Origin: Scybalousia_A sp052170555
GTDB taxonomy: Bacteria > Bacteroidota > Bacteroidia > Bacteroidales > P3
DNA: 64,000 nt
Assembly: GCA_052170555.1 (NCBI GenBank)
Contig: JBQNAI010000001.1
Location: forward strand, 62,001 to 126,000
Direction of reading: 5' to 3'
Numbering within the stretch: the first letter of the stretch is position 1; each line of letters begins with the position of its first letter. This document shows positions 44,716 to 53,016 of the stretch, piece after piece. Both the position numbers and the translations under genes were made by a program. The notes under the pieces are model-generated. The model had not been told where the DNA came from. It was given only the letters and a program-made list of their open reading frames with translations, and ran no database searches.

Positions 44716-45270
44716 TTAATGTATGGAAGACATGGCAATAATCTTATCCATTTTGATGTCAAATTCCTCTACCGGTACTTTTTTTACAAGCTGAAAGTCA
44801 AAGCAGATACCTATTTTACAGCAATCATGAGTTTTTAATAAACGATCATAAAATCCTCTGCCTCTTCCCAATCTTCTTTTCTCTGTATCAAAGGCTACTC
44901 CGGGTATTATCATCAGATCTATAGCAGAATAATTTTGAAAAATCTCTCCTTGTGGTTCTAATATGCTAAACTGTTCCCCCTCTATCATAGACTCCAATCC
45001 GCCATATTGTTTTAAGACTAAATCATTTCCCACGACACAAGGCAGAAGTATGCTTTTATTTTTATACCACTTATTGATGAAATCATGAGTAAAAACCTCA
45101 TCTTCCATAGACCAATACATAAGGATATAATTTGCTTTTCTAAATACCTTCGTTCTTTCTATACATTCGAATATAGGGTAGGAAGATACCTTTTTTTTCA
45201 ACGTTGAATATATTTTTTTCTTTTCACGTATTATTTTCCTTAGTTCTTTCTTCTCTTGTTTAATGTCCAT
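44716..45270 (-). CDS. 5-formyltetrahydrofolate cyclo-ligase
   Basis: This enzyme converts 5-formyl-THF with ATP to methenyl-THF. At 184 residues from ATG 45270 it is standard length; a TTG seven codons upstream is less likely. The basic N-terminal helix KKELRKIIREKKKIYS is typical. The ATP-binding signature is RRLGRGRGFYDRLL (about residues 131-144), preceded by IDLMIIPGVAFD. It starts 42 bp after the radical SAM gene. The gene is often called ygfA or fau in other phyla. Confidence 0.92.
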   Translation of the reverse strand: MDIKQEKKELRKIIREKKKIYSTLKKKVSSYPIFECIERTKVFRKANYILMYWSMEDEVFTHDFINKWYKNKSILLPCVVGNDLVLKQYGGLESMIEGEQFSILEPQGEIFQNYSAIDLMIIPGVAFDTEKRRLGRGRGFYDRLLKTHDCCKIGICFDFQLVKKVPVEEFDIKMDKIIAMSSIH

Positions 45271-45312
45271 ATAATCACTATTAATGACCAATTATTAAAA
45301 TCATAATTAAAT

Positions 45313-46080
45313 TTAATAAGCAGAAGCTTTAATACCTAACTGTCTTATTTTGTCGGCAAATATCTCCAACTCCTCTTTTTCAACTTTAATAAGTTGTTTT
45401 GCGGGAGGGATTCTATCTAAAGAATAAAGCATTACTTCCCGAGGTTTAGTCTGGTTAACAATATCCAAATATGGTAAAAATACTTCGTCGATGGTATTGT
45501 CTATTTTCTCATCGTCATTTTCCCCTCTGAGGAGCATAGTCTGTATAACACAATGATTGCCGAAACGTATAATATTAGACTTTATCTCTTCGAAAGTTGC
45601 ATTTACAGGTTTGGAAATCAAGTTATACATATATTCTGTGCCGGCATCAATTTTCAAAAGAGGATTATCTATCAAATGAAGTGCCTGCCAGACGTTATGA
45701 TTTTTTAACATCGTACTATTAGTTAGGATAGTAACTTTTGCTTGTGGTATATATTTATTTCTAATTTCTATAACGTCTTCAACTATACCTAGTATTTCTG
45801 GATGAAGTGTGGGTTCGCCATTGCCAGAAAAGGTTATGGAGTCTACTTTCGCACGCTCATTCTCATTATTTTTTTTACACCATAATTCCAATTCAGATTT
45901 GATACGATTTCTATCGTTAAAAGGTACTTTAGTTCGTGTATCTACTTCATTCCAACCGCATTCGCAATAGATACAATTAAAAGAGCAATATTTTTTTTTG
46001 GTTGGCAAGACGTTCACACCCAAGGAGGTCCCGAAACGTCTTGAATGTATCGGCCCTACTACAATGTTTTCGAAAAGCAT
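45313..46080 (-). CDS. radical SAM protein (COG0731-like)
   Basis: A 255-residue radical SAM enzyme. The opening IVVGPIHSRRFGTSLGVNVLP is followed by the iron-sulfur motif CSFNCIYC (CxxxCxxC) and a further Cys in ECGW. Then come a GNGEPTLHPEI segment (the GGE-type SAM contact), TILTNSTML, and the partial TIM barrel to the end. The family is related to wyosine-type tRNA modification enzymes, but the bacterial members have no agreed function. It is followed by the formyl-THF cyclo-ligase on the same strand. Confidence 0.85.
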   Translation of the reverse strand: MLFENIVVGPIHSRRFGTSLGVNVLPTKKKYCSFNCIYCECGWNEVDTRTKVPFNDRNRIKSELELWCKKNNENERAKVDSITFSGNGEPTLHPEILGIVEDVIEIRNKYIPQAKVTILTNSTMLKNHNVWQALHLIDNPLLKIDAGTEYMYNLISKPVNATFEEIKSNIIRFGNHCVIQTMLLRGENDDEKIDNTIDEVFLPYLDIVNQTKPREVMLYSLDRIPPAKQLIKVEKEELEIFADKIRQLGIKASAY

Positions 46081-46146
46081 GATTGCATTAATTATTTAAA
46101 GTCAAAAAAGCCTTTGCTTCAGTGCAAAGACTTTCTTGCTGTTTTG

Positions 46147-46770
46147 TCATTTAATAAATGGACTTCCACCACTCCCACCGTGGTTAAATACTTCGCCTTT
46201 GGCAGGATTGGACTCTCCCTCTTCTTTATTGATTTTATTATTATTGTCTCCTTGATTATTATCATCTTGAGGTTTAGGTTTTTCCCCCTGATGACCACTT
46301 ATTGGACCGACCTCGTTGGAAACAGGATTATATTTCCACCCCTCAATTATGGAATTTTGAAGTCCTTCTTCTAATATCTCAACCTCGTAATAAAATTGAT
46401 GACCATTATAATTTTTTTGTAGTAAAATGTTGGTTGAATTGTAAATATTTACAGTGAAAGCATAAGCACTGTCCTCTTTATACACACGAATCATATTAGG
46501 ATTATTAATAAAGTAGTGGAAAGTGTCTTCTTTTATTATGTTTGTAAAATAATAACTTCCATCATAGTAGTATCTAAAATCTTTTGTTAGGGGGTCAATT
46601 TTAAATTTTCTGATGCAAATAGTATCAAATCCAACTTTCTCTTTTACCAGCTCAGCACAATCTAAACACTTCTTCCCTTCGTCTTCACTGCATGAATAAA
46701 AAGGAACGATAGAAGTGAAAACTATTGAGGGAAAAATTGCCATTGCAAATATTTTTTTTAAAGTTTTCAT
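46147..46770 (-). CDS. hypothetical lipoprotein with a low-complexity tail
   Basis: A 207-residue predicted lipoprotein: signal peptide with lipobox FYSC (Cys about residue 27), immediately followed by SEDEGKKCLDCAEL, a second cysteine pair. The central part is beta-rich and aromatic (FRYYYDGSYYFTNIIKEDTFHYF), and the last 45 residues are a charged Asn/Asp/Gly-rich tail (DDNNQGDNNNKINKEEGE, then HGGSGGSPF). I recognise no family. It has its own -7 box at 46814-46821. Confidence 0.65.
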   Translation of the reverse strand: MKTLKKIFAMAIFPSIVFTSIVPFYSCSEDEGKKCLDCAELVKEKVGFDTICIRKFKIDPLTKDFRYYYDGSYYFTNIIKEDTFHYFINNPNMIRVYKEDSAYAFTVNIYNSTNILLQKNYNGHQFYYEVEILEEGLQNSIIEGWKYNPVSNEVGPISGHQGEKPKPQDDNNQGDNNNKINKEEGESNPAKGEVFNHGGSGGSPFIK

Positions 46771-46813
46771 TCTTTTATATGAATTTGTAGTTAATTAATT
46801 GCCAATTCCCGTG

Positions 46814-46821
46814 CAAAGATA
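46814..46821 (-). promoter_or_regulatory. -7 box for the hypothetical lipoprotein
   Basis: The minus strand reads TATCTTTG, 43 bp before ATG 46770. The rest of the 462-bp gap to 47232 contains a 36-codon ORF that I do not accept and a small hairpin at 47188-47212, nothing else. Confidence 0.5.
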
Positions 46822-47187
46822 CAAATTAATTTTTTATTGACAAGGTTTTTAAGAAATAAATTGTTGAATTGTTTTTAACAAAAGTCTTTTTTATATTGCA
46901 AATATAATGATGGAGGGGGAAAAAGCAATAAAAAAGGGGGAAGTACAGCTATTGATTATAGATGAATATTGCAACGTCTCATTGAAGACGAATTTTGTAT
47001 CTACTGATACTATGTAAAAGTATTAGACTTTTGGATGTTGGTGGGAGTAGTGACATTTTTCCTAAATTTAAATCAAAATTTTTATAGTGTTCCTACAAAG
47101 GAATAAAAAAAATACTTGTATTTTACTTTTAATAAATGGATAAAATTATCTACTATTGCAGGACGAAAAAACGAAAGTTAAGAAATC

Positions 47188-47212
47188 CAATTTGTTCATA
47201 CAAAACAAATTG
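47188..47212 (-). terminator. possible terminator of the YfcC-like gene
   Basis: CAATTTGTT (47188-47196) pairs with AACAAATTG (47204-47212), ending 21 bp from the carrier gene's stop. AT-rich with a weak U-tract, so only tentative. Confidence 0.3.
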
Positions 47213-47232
47213 ATAGTGAGAATAGCTAAAAC

Positions 47233-48558
47233 TTAGAAGTTTGGGAAATTAAATATAAGGGGAGGTAATAGTAGAAGATAGCCAAGAATTATCATTATGA
47301 CAATAAACTTCCAGGCAAATTTTACCCATCTTATGTATGGAATTTTGGCAACTCCCAATATCGCTATGAGCACACCGGATGTCGGAGTTATTAGATTTGT
47401 AAATCCATCTCCAATATGAAATGCTGTAACCGTAGATTGTAATGATAATCCAACACTATTGGCGATATCTCTGAAAATAGGCATCAACATTGCTGCTTTT
47501 GCAGTTCCGGATGTGATAAGAGCATTCATTAAAGTTTGAAAACCGTACATAATACTCAGTGTTCCCGCCTTTGATGTGCCATGCAATGAAGATGTTATTC
47601 CATTTAGCATCATTTGAATAACCTTACCGTCTTCCAAAATGACAAGAATTCCACTAGCAAGTGCTACAACCATTGCAGCAGATAGCATATCTTTGCAACC
47701 ATCAATGAAATTTTTTGCTATTTGACTTGCTTTTTGTTTAGATATAAGACCAATTATTATTGCCATCGCAAAGAATAATGCTGCAATTTGTTCAAATTCC
47801 CACCCGAAAGCAGTAACCCCTATAATTAGTGAAAGAATAACTATACCTAAGATCAGTAAACTCCATCTGGCAACATTAGTGTCAATGGTTGATAAAGTAT
47901 TTGAGGGATCATCTTTTGATATATTATTAGTTATCAGTTGATTGTGTTTATGTTTGTGAGCATAATGAAGAACAAAAATAATGCCACATAATGTAAATAT
48001 TGTCCAAATTATTATTCTATACTCTATGCCGGAAAACATTTTTATACCTGCTATCTGTTGAGCTATTCCTAATGTAAATGGATTCAACAAACAACCGGCA
48101 AAACCTAAGCCTGCAGCCAAAAAACACATACAAACACCTACTATTTCGTCGTACCCCATACGTTTACTCAAAGGAATAAATACCATAACAAAAGCAATAG
48201 TTTCTTCACTCATACCAAAAATAGCCCCAAATAAAGAGAATAATATCATTATGGAAGAAATGATAACATTGTTAGTTCCTAAAAATCTTAAAATTCTGTA
48301 TTTTTCCCATTTATATCCCTGAATGATTAATTTATCCACACCATATTCTATTGCCTTAGTTTGGTTAAGTATCCAAAAAGAACCTCCAATAATAAGGATA
48401 AACACTATTACAGATGGAGTCTTGGCAAAACCTTTAAAAAAAGCAGAAAAAATTTGCCAAGTTTGTGGTTCGGCAGAAGGGATGATCCAAGTAATGACAG
48501 CAGACAGTATAATCATCGAAAAAATTATGACATAAGTATGTGGTATTTTTCTTATCAT
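47233..48558 (-). CDS. YfcC/DcuC-like carboxylate or amino-acid carrier, shortened loop
   Basis: A polytopic membrane protein of 441 residues in the YfcC/ArcD-like group (C4-dicarboxylate anaerobic carrier superfamily). The opening RKIPHTYVIIFSMIILSAVITWIIP and PQTWQIFSAFFKGFAKTPSVIVFILIIGGSFWILNQTKAIEYGV are close to family members. So are GFAGCLLNPFTLGIAQQIAGI and TSGTAKAAMLMPIF...GDGFTNLITPTSGV. The family is usually about 500 residues. The difference is mainly a short periplasmic loop between IIPSAE and PQTWQ, where relatives carry 30-40 more residues. Substrate cannot be predicted with confidence. Confidence 0.82.
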   Translation of the reverse strand: MIRKIPHTYVIIFSMIILSAVITWIIPSAEPQTWQIFSAFFKGFAKTPSVIVFILIIGGSFWILNQTKAIEYGVDKLIIQGYKWEKYRILRFLGTNNVIISSIMILFSLFGAIFGMSEETIAFVMVFIPLSKRMGYDEIVGVCMCFLAAGLGFAGCLLNPFTLGIAQQIAGIKMFSGIEYRIIIWTIFTLCGIIFVLHYAHKHKHNQLITNNISKDDPSNTLSTIDTNVARWSLLILGIVILSLIIGVTAFGWEFEQIAALFFAMAIIIGLISKQKASQIAKNFIDGCKDMLSAAMVVALASGILVILEDGKVIQMMLNGITSSLHGTSKAGTLSIMYGFQTLMNALITSGTAKAAMLMPIFRDIANSVGLSLQSTVTAFHIGDGFTNLITPTSGVLIAILGVAKIPYIRWVKFAWKFIVIMIILGYLLLLPPLIFNFPNF

Positions 48559-48669
48559 TGTTTCTAATTTTTATATTTTTGGTATTTATTCTTATTCTTC
48601 TATTTCGTAATTTAAATAAAAAAATAAATGTATTGATATGTAAAACTGATTACTCTTTTATACTATTTT

Positions 48670-48728
48670 CTTATGGGACTTTATTGAATTCTTATGGGAC
48701 AATAATAAAATAAAGTCCCACTTTATTT
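48670..48728. repeat. 21-bp tandem pair plus inverted copy (TGGGACTTTAT family)
   Basis: CTTATGGGAC begins at 48670 and 48691, exactly 21 bp apart. Next, AAATAAAGT-CCC-ACTTTATTT (48708-48728) is a palindrome whose reverse strand repeats AAAGTGGGACTTT from the 37.3-kb locus. It lies in the gap between kdsD and the carrier gene. Confidence 0.7.
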
Positions 48729-48783
48729 GACTCTCTTGTAACATTGACGTAAAATATAATATTTTGTTATCCTACTATGAGGA

Positions 48784-49758
48784 TTATATTATACCTTCCC
48801 GTAACAAATCATGTAAATGTATCACACCTAAATAATTATTCTCCTTATCTGTAACCAAAAGTTGTGTAATCTGATTTTCTCTCATTACATTCAAGGCAGT
48901 TACTGCAAATTCTTCTTCATTAATAGTTTTAGGATTTTTTGTCATTACTTCTTTGCAAGATCTTGTCATATCTATTTGTTCATTTACATCGCCTAACATT
49001 CGTCTTAAATCTCCATCTGTAATAATTCCAATAGCCTTACTACCTTCAATAACAGCCGTACACCCTAAACGTTTTGAGGAAATTTCTATCAAAGCTTTGT
49101 TAAGAGGTGTTGAATAGTCAATAAAAGGTTTCTCGTTATTTTTATATAAATCCCTAACTCTTAAGTATAGTCTTTTACCAAGAGACCCCCCTGGATGATA
49201 TTTAGCAAAGTCTTTCGCACTAAAACCTTTTAATGTTAGAAGTGCAATACTTAAAGCATCCCCTATAACAAGTTGAGCAGTAGTTGAACAGGTGGGAGCC
49301 AGATTATTTGGGTCGGCTTCTTTGTCAACGTGGCAACTTAATACGTAATCTGAATTTTTTGCAAGAAAAGAATGGTTATCTCCTGTAATTGCGATTATTT
49401 TGTTTTTAAATGCTGTAATTAGAGGTAGAAGAACTTTAATTTCGGGAGTGTTGCCTGATTTTGAAATACAAATTATAATATCCTCGGGCTGGATCATACC
49501 TAAATCACCATGAATTGCTTCAGCTGCATGCATGAATAGAGCAGGTGTGCCGGTTGAATTAAGTGTGGAGACTATTTTATCAGCAATTTTTGCTGACTTT
49601 CCTATTCCTGTAACAATCACTCTTCCTTTGGAATGAAAAATTTCTTGTACTGCCAGCGTAAAGTCTTCATCTACATAATCTATCAACCTTTTTATAGCTT
49701 CAGATTGTTGTAAAATAGCATTGATTATCACATTTTTTATATCAAATTGATTGCTCAT
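48784..49758 (-). CDS. kdsD: arabinose-5-phosphate isomerase KdsD/KpsF
   Basis: KdsD interconverts ribulose-5-P and arabinose-5-P, the first step to Kdo. The N-terminal SIS domain has VIVTGIGKSAKIADKIVSTLNSTGTPALFMHAAEAIHGDLGMI and ICISKSGNTPEIKVLLP, and two CBS domains follow (AVIEGSKAIGIITDGDLRRML and VMRENQITQLLVTDKENNYLGVIHLHDLL). ATG 49758 gives 324 residues, matching the family. The longer TTG start at 49809 would lie inside the -7 box. It is divergent from recQ. With kdsC at 12.1 kb it supplies Kdo. Confidence 0.95.
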   Translation of the reverse strand: MSNQFDIKNVIINAILQQSEAIKRLIDYVDEDFTLAVQEIFHSKGRVIVTGIGKSAKIADKIVSTLNSTGTPALFMHAAEAIHGDLGMIQPEDIIICISKSGNTPEIKVLLPLITAFKNKIIAITGDNHSFLAKNSDYVLSCHVDKEADPNNLAPTCSTTAQLVIGDALSIALLTLKGFSAKDFAKYHPGGSLGKRLYLRVRDLYKNNEKPFIDYSTPLNKALIEISSKRLGCTAVIEGSKAIGIITDGDLRRMLGDVNEQIDMTRSCKEVMTKNPKTINEEEFAVTALNVMRENQITQLLVTDKENNYLGVIHLHDLLREGII

Positions 49759-49781
49759 ATTTAAAAAATTTATTAATTTTG
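49751..49781 (+). promoter_or_regulatory. recQ promoter
   Basis: TTG at 49751-49753 and TAATTTTG at 49774-49781 are separated by 20 bp, 60 bp before the recQ ATG. It lies inside the kdsD leader, and its upstream end overlaps the first codons of kdsD. Confidence 0.55.
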
Positions 49782-49806
49782 TTATCGCTTTGCAATAAAT
49801 CTTCGG

Positions 49807-49814
49807 CAAAGTTA
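49807..49814 (-). promoter_or_regulatory. -7 box for kdsD
   Basis: The minus strand reads TAACTTTG, 48 bp before ATG 49758. Its predicted start point (about 49801) lies beyond the recQ start point (about 49787), so the two leaders should overlap. Confidence 0.45.
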
Positions 49815-49841
49815 CTAATAATTTTGATAAAGGAGCGATAA

Positions 49842-52070
49842 ATGGATGAGGTAAAACAAGATTTTTCGAGGGAGGAACTATATTCTTGCCTGCGACGTGT
49901 TTTCGGATTCTTAACGTTTAAAGGGAATCAAGAGAAAGTTATTATAGATTTGCTGAAAGGTAATAATGTTATGGTGATAATGCCAACAGGAGGAGGGAAG
50001 AGTCTTTGTTATCAGTTGCCAGCGATAATGATGAGCGGGCTTGCTATTATTATATCTCCGTTGATTGCATTAATGAAAAATCAGGTTGACGCTATTAGAC
50101 AGATGTGTGGAGATAATTCCATAGCTCATTTTTTAAATTCATCTCTTGGCAAACATGAGACCAAACGAGTTAAACAGAATATTTTAGATGGTAAAACTAA
50201 AATGTTGTATATAGCTCCAGAATCCTTGATGAAAGAAGATAATATAGAATTTTTTAAACAAATAAAATTATCTTTTATTGCTATTGACGAGGCTCATTGT
50301 ATTAGTGAGTGGGGGCATGATTTCAGACCTGAGTATCGTAGGATTAGAGAAATGATTACCAATATTGGTCAGGATATACCCGTCATAGCCCTGACAGCTA
50401 CCGCTACGGAAAAGGTTCGTGTAGATATTTTAAAAAATTTGGGCATAGAAAATGCAAATCTTTACATTTCATCATTCAATCGTCCTAATTTGTATTATGA
50501 GGTTCGCCCTAAACCAGAAGATGAAAAGATATTAGTAAAACAAATTATCCGTTTTATCAAAAATAATGAACACAAAAGTGGAATCATCTATTGTTTATCT
50601 CGGAAAAAAGTGGAAGATATCGCACAAATACTGAATATTAACGGGATAAAAGCCTTGCCATATCATGCAGGTTTGGATTCTAAGCAAAGAGCGATGACCC
50701 AAGACAAATTTTTGATGGAAGAAATAGATGTAATAGTGGCGACGATAGCTTTTGGAATGGGAATAGATAAACCCGATGTTCGTTATGTGATACATTATGA
50801 TATGCCCAAAAGTGTAGAGGGCTATTATCAAGAAACAGGTCGTTCAGGAAGGGATGGAGGTGAAGGAAATTGTATAGCATTCTATTCAGAAAAAGATATG
50901 AATAAGTTTGAACGATTTTTAGTAGACAAAACTATGACAGAACGAGAAGTGGCAGAACAATTGATGGATGCTACAATCTCTTACGCCGAGAGTTCAGTGT
51001 GTAGAAGAACTACGTTGTTGTCATATTTTTCAGAGGAATACAAACAGGAATCTTGTGGCAATTGTGATAATTGTCTCCATCCTAAAAAGAAAATAGAATC
51101 CAGAGAAGATATTCTTGCTGTTATAGAATTGATAGAAGAAACTAAAGAAATGTTTAAGGCAGACCATTTAATAAATATATTGATAGGTAATGCGAATACA
51201 GATGTTAAGACGTGCAGACATCATAAATTGGATTTGTTTGGTTATGGTAAGGAAAAAAATAGACTACACTGGAAGGCAGTTCTTCGTCAGTGTTTGATAG
51301 AAGGTTTTATAAAGAAAGAGGTTGAGACATTTGGTTTGTTGAAATTGCAACCTAAGGCATTGGAATATAGAAAAGATCCATATGATATATTAGTCCCTGA
51401 GGACCATGACTATACTAATCCCGAATCTTTTGAAGATGACGAGTTTGTTGTACATAACACCTCTGGAGGAGGGGCAGACAGTGTATTGTTTGCAATACTA
51501 AAAGATATACGTAAGTCCATTGCTACCAAAGAAAAACTTGCCCCTAATATTATTTTTGAAGAACGTTCGTTAGTTGATATGACAATTCAGTATCCTACGA
51601 CATTAGACAGAATGTCTAAGATAATTGGTGTTGGCGAAGCGAAAGCTAAAAGATATGGAGGGCAATTCTGTGAAGCGATAAAACAATACATAGAAGACAA
51701 TGATATAATTCCACCAGAGCAATTGATAGTTAAAAGCAATATTAACACTATTACGGGTATAAAAACCTATATTATAAAAAGTATTGATAAGAAAATAGAT
51801 TTGGTAGACATTGCTCGTAGTAAAAATATGGAGATGGACGAATTGCTTGATAATATAGAACGTATTGTATCTTTTGGGAATAAGGTAGATATTTCTTATT
51901 ATATTAATAGTGTTGTAGAGGAAGAACATCAAGAAGAAATTATAGAATGTTTTAAAGAGTTAGAGACTGATGATGTACAGGAAGTATTGGAAGAATTGGG
52001 AGAGGATGAATATACAGAGGAAGAAATTCGTCTTATGAGGATACATTTTATCAGCAAATATGGGCATTAA
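49842..52070 (+). CDS. recQ: ATP-dependent DNA helicase RecQ
   Basis: A 3'-5' helicase in recombination repair, 742 residues. Motifs in order: MPTGGGKSLCYQLPA (I), SPLIALMKNQ (Ia), AIDEAHCISEWGHDFRPEYRRI (II, DEAH plus the aromatic-rich loop), ALTATAT (III), IIYCLSRKK (IV), VATIAFGMGIDKPDVR (V) and YYQETGRSGRDG (VI). The RecQ-C zinc site is CRR...CGNCDNC (about residues 387-410). An RQC winged helix and an HRDC-like domain follow (ERSLVDMTIQYPTTLDRMSKIIGVGEAKAKRYG). The tail (EMDELLDNIERIVSFG...) is an extra acidic helical domain typical of Bacteroidota RecQ. Confidence 0.95.
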   Translation: MDEVKQDFSREELYSCLRRVFGFLTFKGNQEKVIIDLLKGNNVMVIMPTGGGKSLCYQLPAIMMSGLAIIISPLIALMKNQVDAIRQMCGDNSIAHFLNSSLGKHETKRVKQNILDGKTKMLYIAPESLMKEDNIEFFKQIKLSFIAIDEAHCISEWGHDFRPEYRRIREMITNIGQDIPVIALTATATEKVRVDILKNLGIENANLYISSFNRPNLYYEVRPKPEDEKILVKQIIRFIKNNEHKSGIIYCLSRKKVEDIAQILNINGIKALPYHAGLDSKQRAMTQDKFLMEEIDVIVATIAFGMGIDKPDVRYVIHYDMPKSVEGYYQETGRSGRDGGEGNCIAFYSEKDMNKFERFLVDKTMTEREVAEQLMDATISYAESSVCRRTTLLSYFSEEYKQESCGNCDNCLHPKKKIESREDILAVIELIEETKEMFKADHLINILIGNANTDVKTCRHHKLDLFGYGKEKNRLHWKAVLRQCLIEGFIKKEVETFGLLKLQPKALEYRKDPYDILVPEDHDYTNPESFEDDEFVVHNTSGGGADSVLFAILKDIRKSIATKEKLAPNIIFEERSLVDMTIQYPTTLDRMSKIIGVGEAKAKRYGGQFCEAIKQYIEDNDIIPPEQLIVKSNINTITGIKTYIIKSIDKKIDLVDIARSKNMEMDELLDNIERIVSFGNKVDISYYINSVVEEEHQEEIIECFKELETDDVQEVLEELGEDEYTEEEIRLMRIHFISKYGH

Positions 52071-52240
52071 AATATTTTTTGAAGAAATAAATAGTATACA
52101 ATTTGAATTTGTTAGAAAAATGTCTAATATTAGTAAAGCTATATCTATAAAATAGTGTATGTTTGTAGAGATTATTGCAATTAATCATTATTTCGTAATA
52201 AAGTTACTTTATAAAAAAATTTTTTGAATGAAATATTTAT

Positions 52241-52915
52241 ATGCAAAGGCTAAAAGGAAAGTATTGGTATTTAGCATTGTTTAATATATTTTGTTTTGAT
52301 AAACAGATGAAAGCGAATTTCAATAAAAATAAACTATATCACACAAAATTCTTCTCAAAAAAAAATTTTGTGACTTCAAGAAAGAATTTATTCTTTCTTG
52401 AAAAGAGTTTTATCCTATGGCACTTTTATTTAATTGTTCCGATATTTTTACTTTTCCATTCATGTATTGGAGGTTATTCTTTCACAGGAGCCTCGGTTAA
52501 TAGTGAGATGAAGACTTTTTATGTAGAAAATTTTGTTAATAGAGCAAGTATTGTTCAACCGATATTATCATCAGAGCTTACCTATGCATTAATCAATAAG
52601 ATTCGTTCAGGGACTTCCCTTAGCGAAACAGAGAACGATGCTGATGCGGTATTTACAGGGAGTATTGTTTCTTATATGATAACTCCTATTGCCATAACTA
52701 CAAACGATAGGGCTGCTAAGAATCGTTTGACGATTTCTATCAAAATAAAATATGTAAGTAGAATAGATACTAAAAACAATTTTGAAGAAACTTTTACTCG
52801 TTATAGAGATTACGATGCCTCGCTATCGCTATCTTCTGTGGAAGAAGTATTAATCAAGGAGATAAATGAAGAACTTGTAGATGATATTTTTAACAAAGCT
52901 TTCGTGAATTGGTGA
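52241..52915 (+). CDS. lptE: LPS-assembly lipoprotein LptE-like, unusual N-terminus
   Basis: LptE plugs the LptD outer-membrane LPS translocon. The core after the lipobox FHSC (Cys75) matches Bacteroidota LptE: GGYSFTGASVNSEMKTFYVENFVNRASIVQPILSSELTYALINKI, SETENDADAVFTGSIVSYMITPIAI, NRLTISIKIKY and VEEVLIKEINEELVDDIFNKAFVNW. The oddity is about 55 residues before the hydrophobic signal segment; a normal signal peptide has a short n-region. Residues 45-54 are encoded by a perfect hairpin (52375-52402) belonging to a dispersed repeat. In-frame ATGs exist only at 52241 and 52307, none next to the signal segment, so the true start is uncertain. Confidence 0.75.
   Translation: MQRLKGKYWYLALFNIFCFDKQMKANFNKNKLYHTKFFSKKNFVTSRKNLFFLEKSFILWHFYLIVPIFLLFHSCIGGYSFTGASVNSEMKTFYVENFVNRASIVQPILSSELTYALINKIRSGTSLSETENDADAVFTGSIVSYMITPIAITTNDRAAKNRLTISIKIKYVSRIDTKNNFEETFTRYRDYDASLSLSSVEEVLIKEINEELVDDIFNKAFVNW
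52375..52402. repeat. perfect 12-bp palindrome TTCAAGAAAGAA, TTTA loop
   Basis: TTCAAGAAAGAA (52375-52386), loop TTTA, TTCTTTCTTGAA (52391-52402). It is the cleanest member of a dispersed family also seen at 57357-57413, 61751-61811 and, decayed, 8454-8480. This copy lies within the lptE reading frame. Confidence 0.8.
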
Positions 52916-53016
52916 AATAAATGTGTAATAAAAAAATTATTTAAAGAATACGAAGATTATTTTTTTTCTATTAAAGAATAATTATGGAGAGGATGAAGAT
53001 ATAAAAAAGAGAACTC

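Noticed and set aside
46907..47017. A 36-codon ORF opening with ATG-ATG in the gap upstream of the carrier gene.
   Set aside because: No promoter box, no recognisable domain and a Lys/Glu-rich start typical of random purine-rich DNA.
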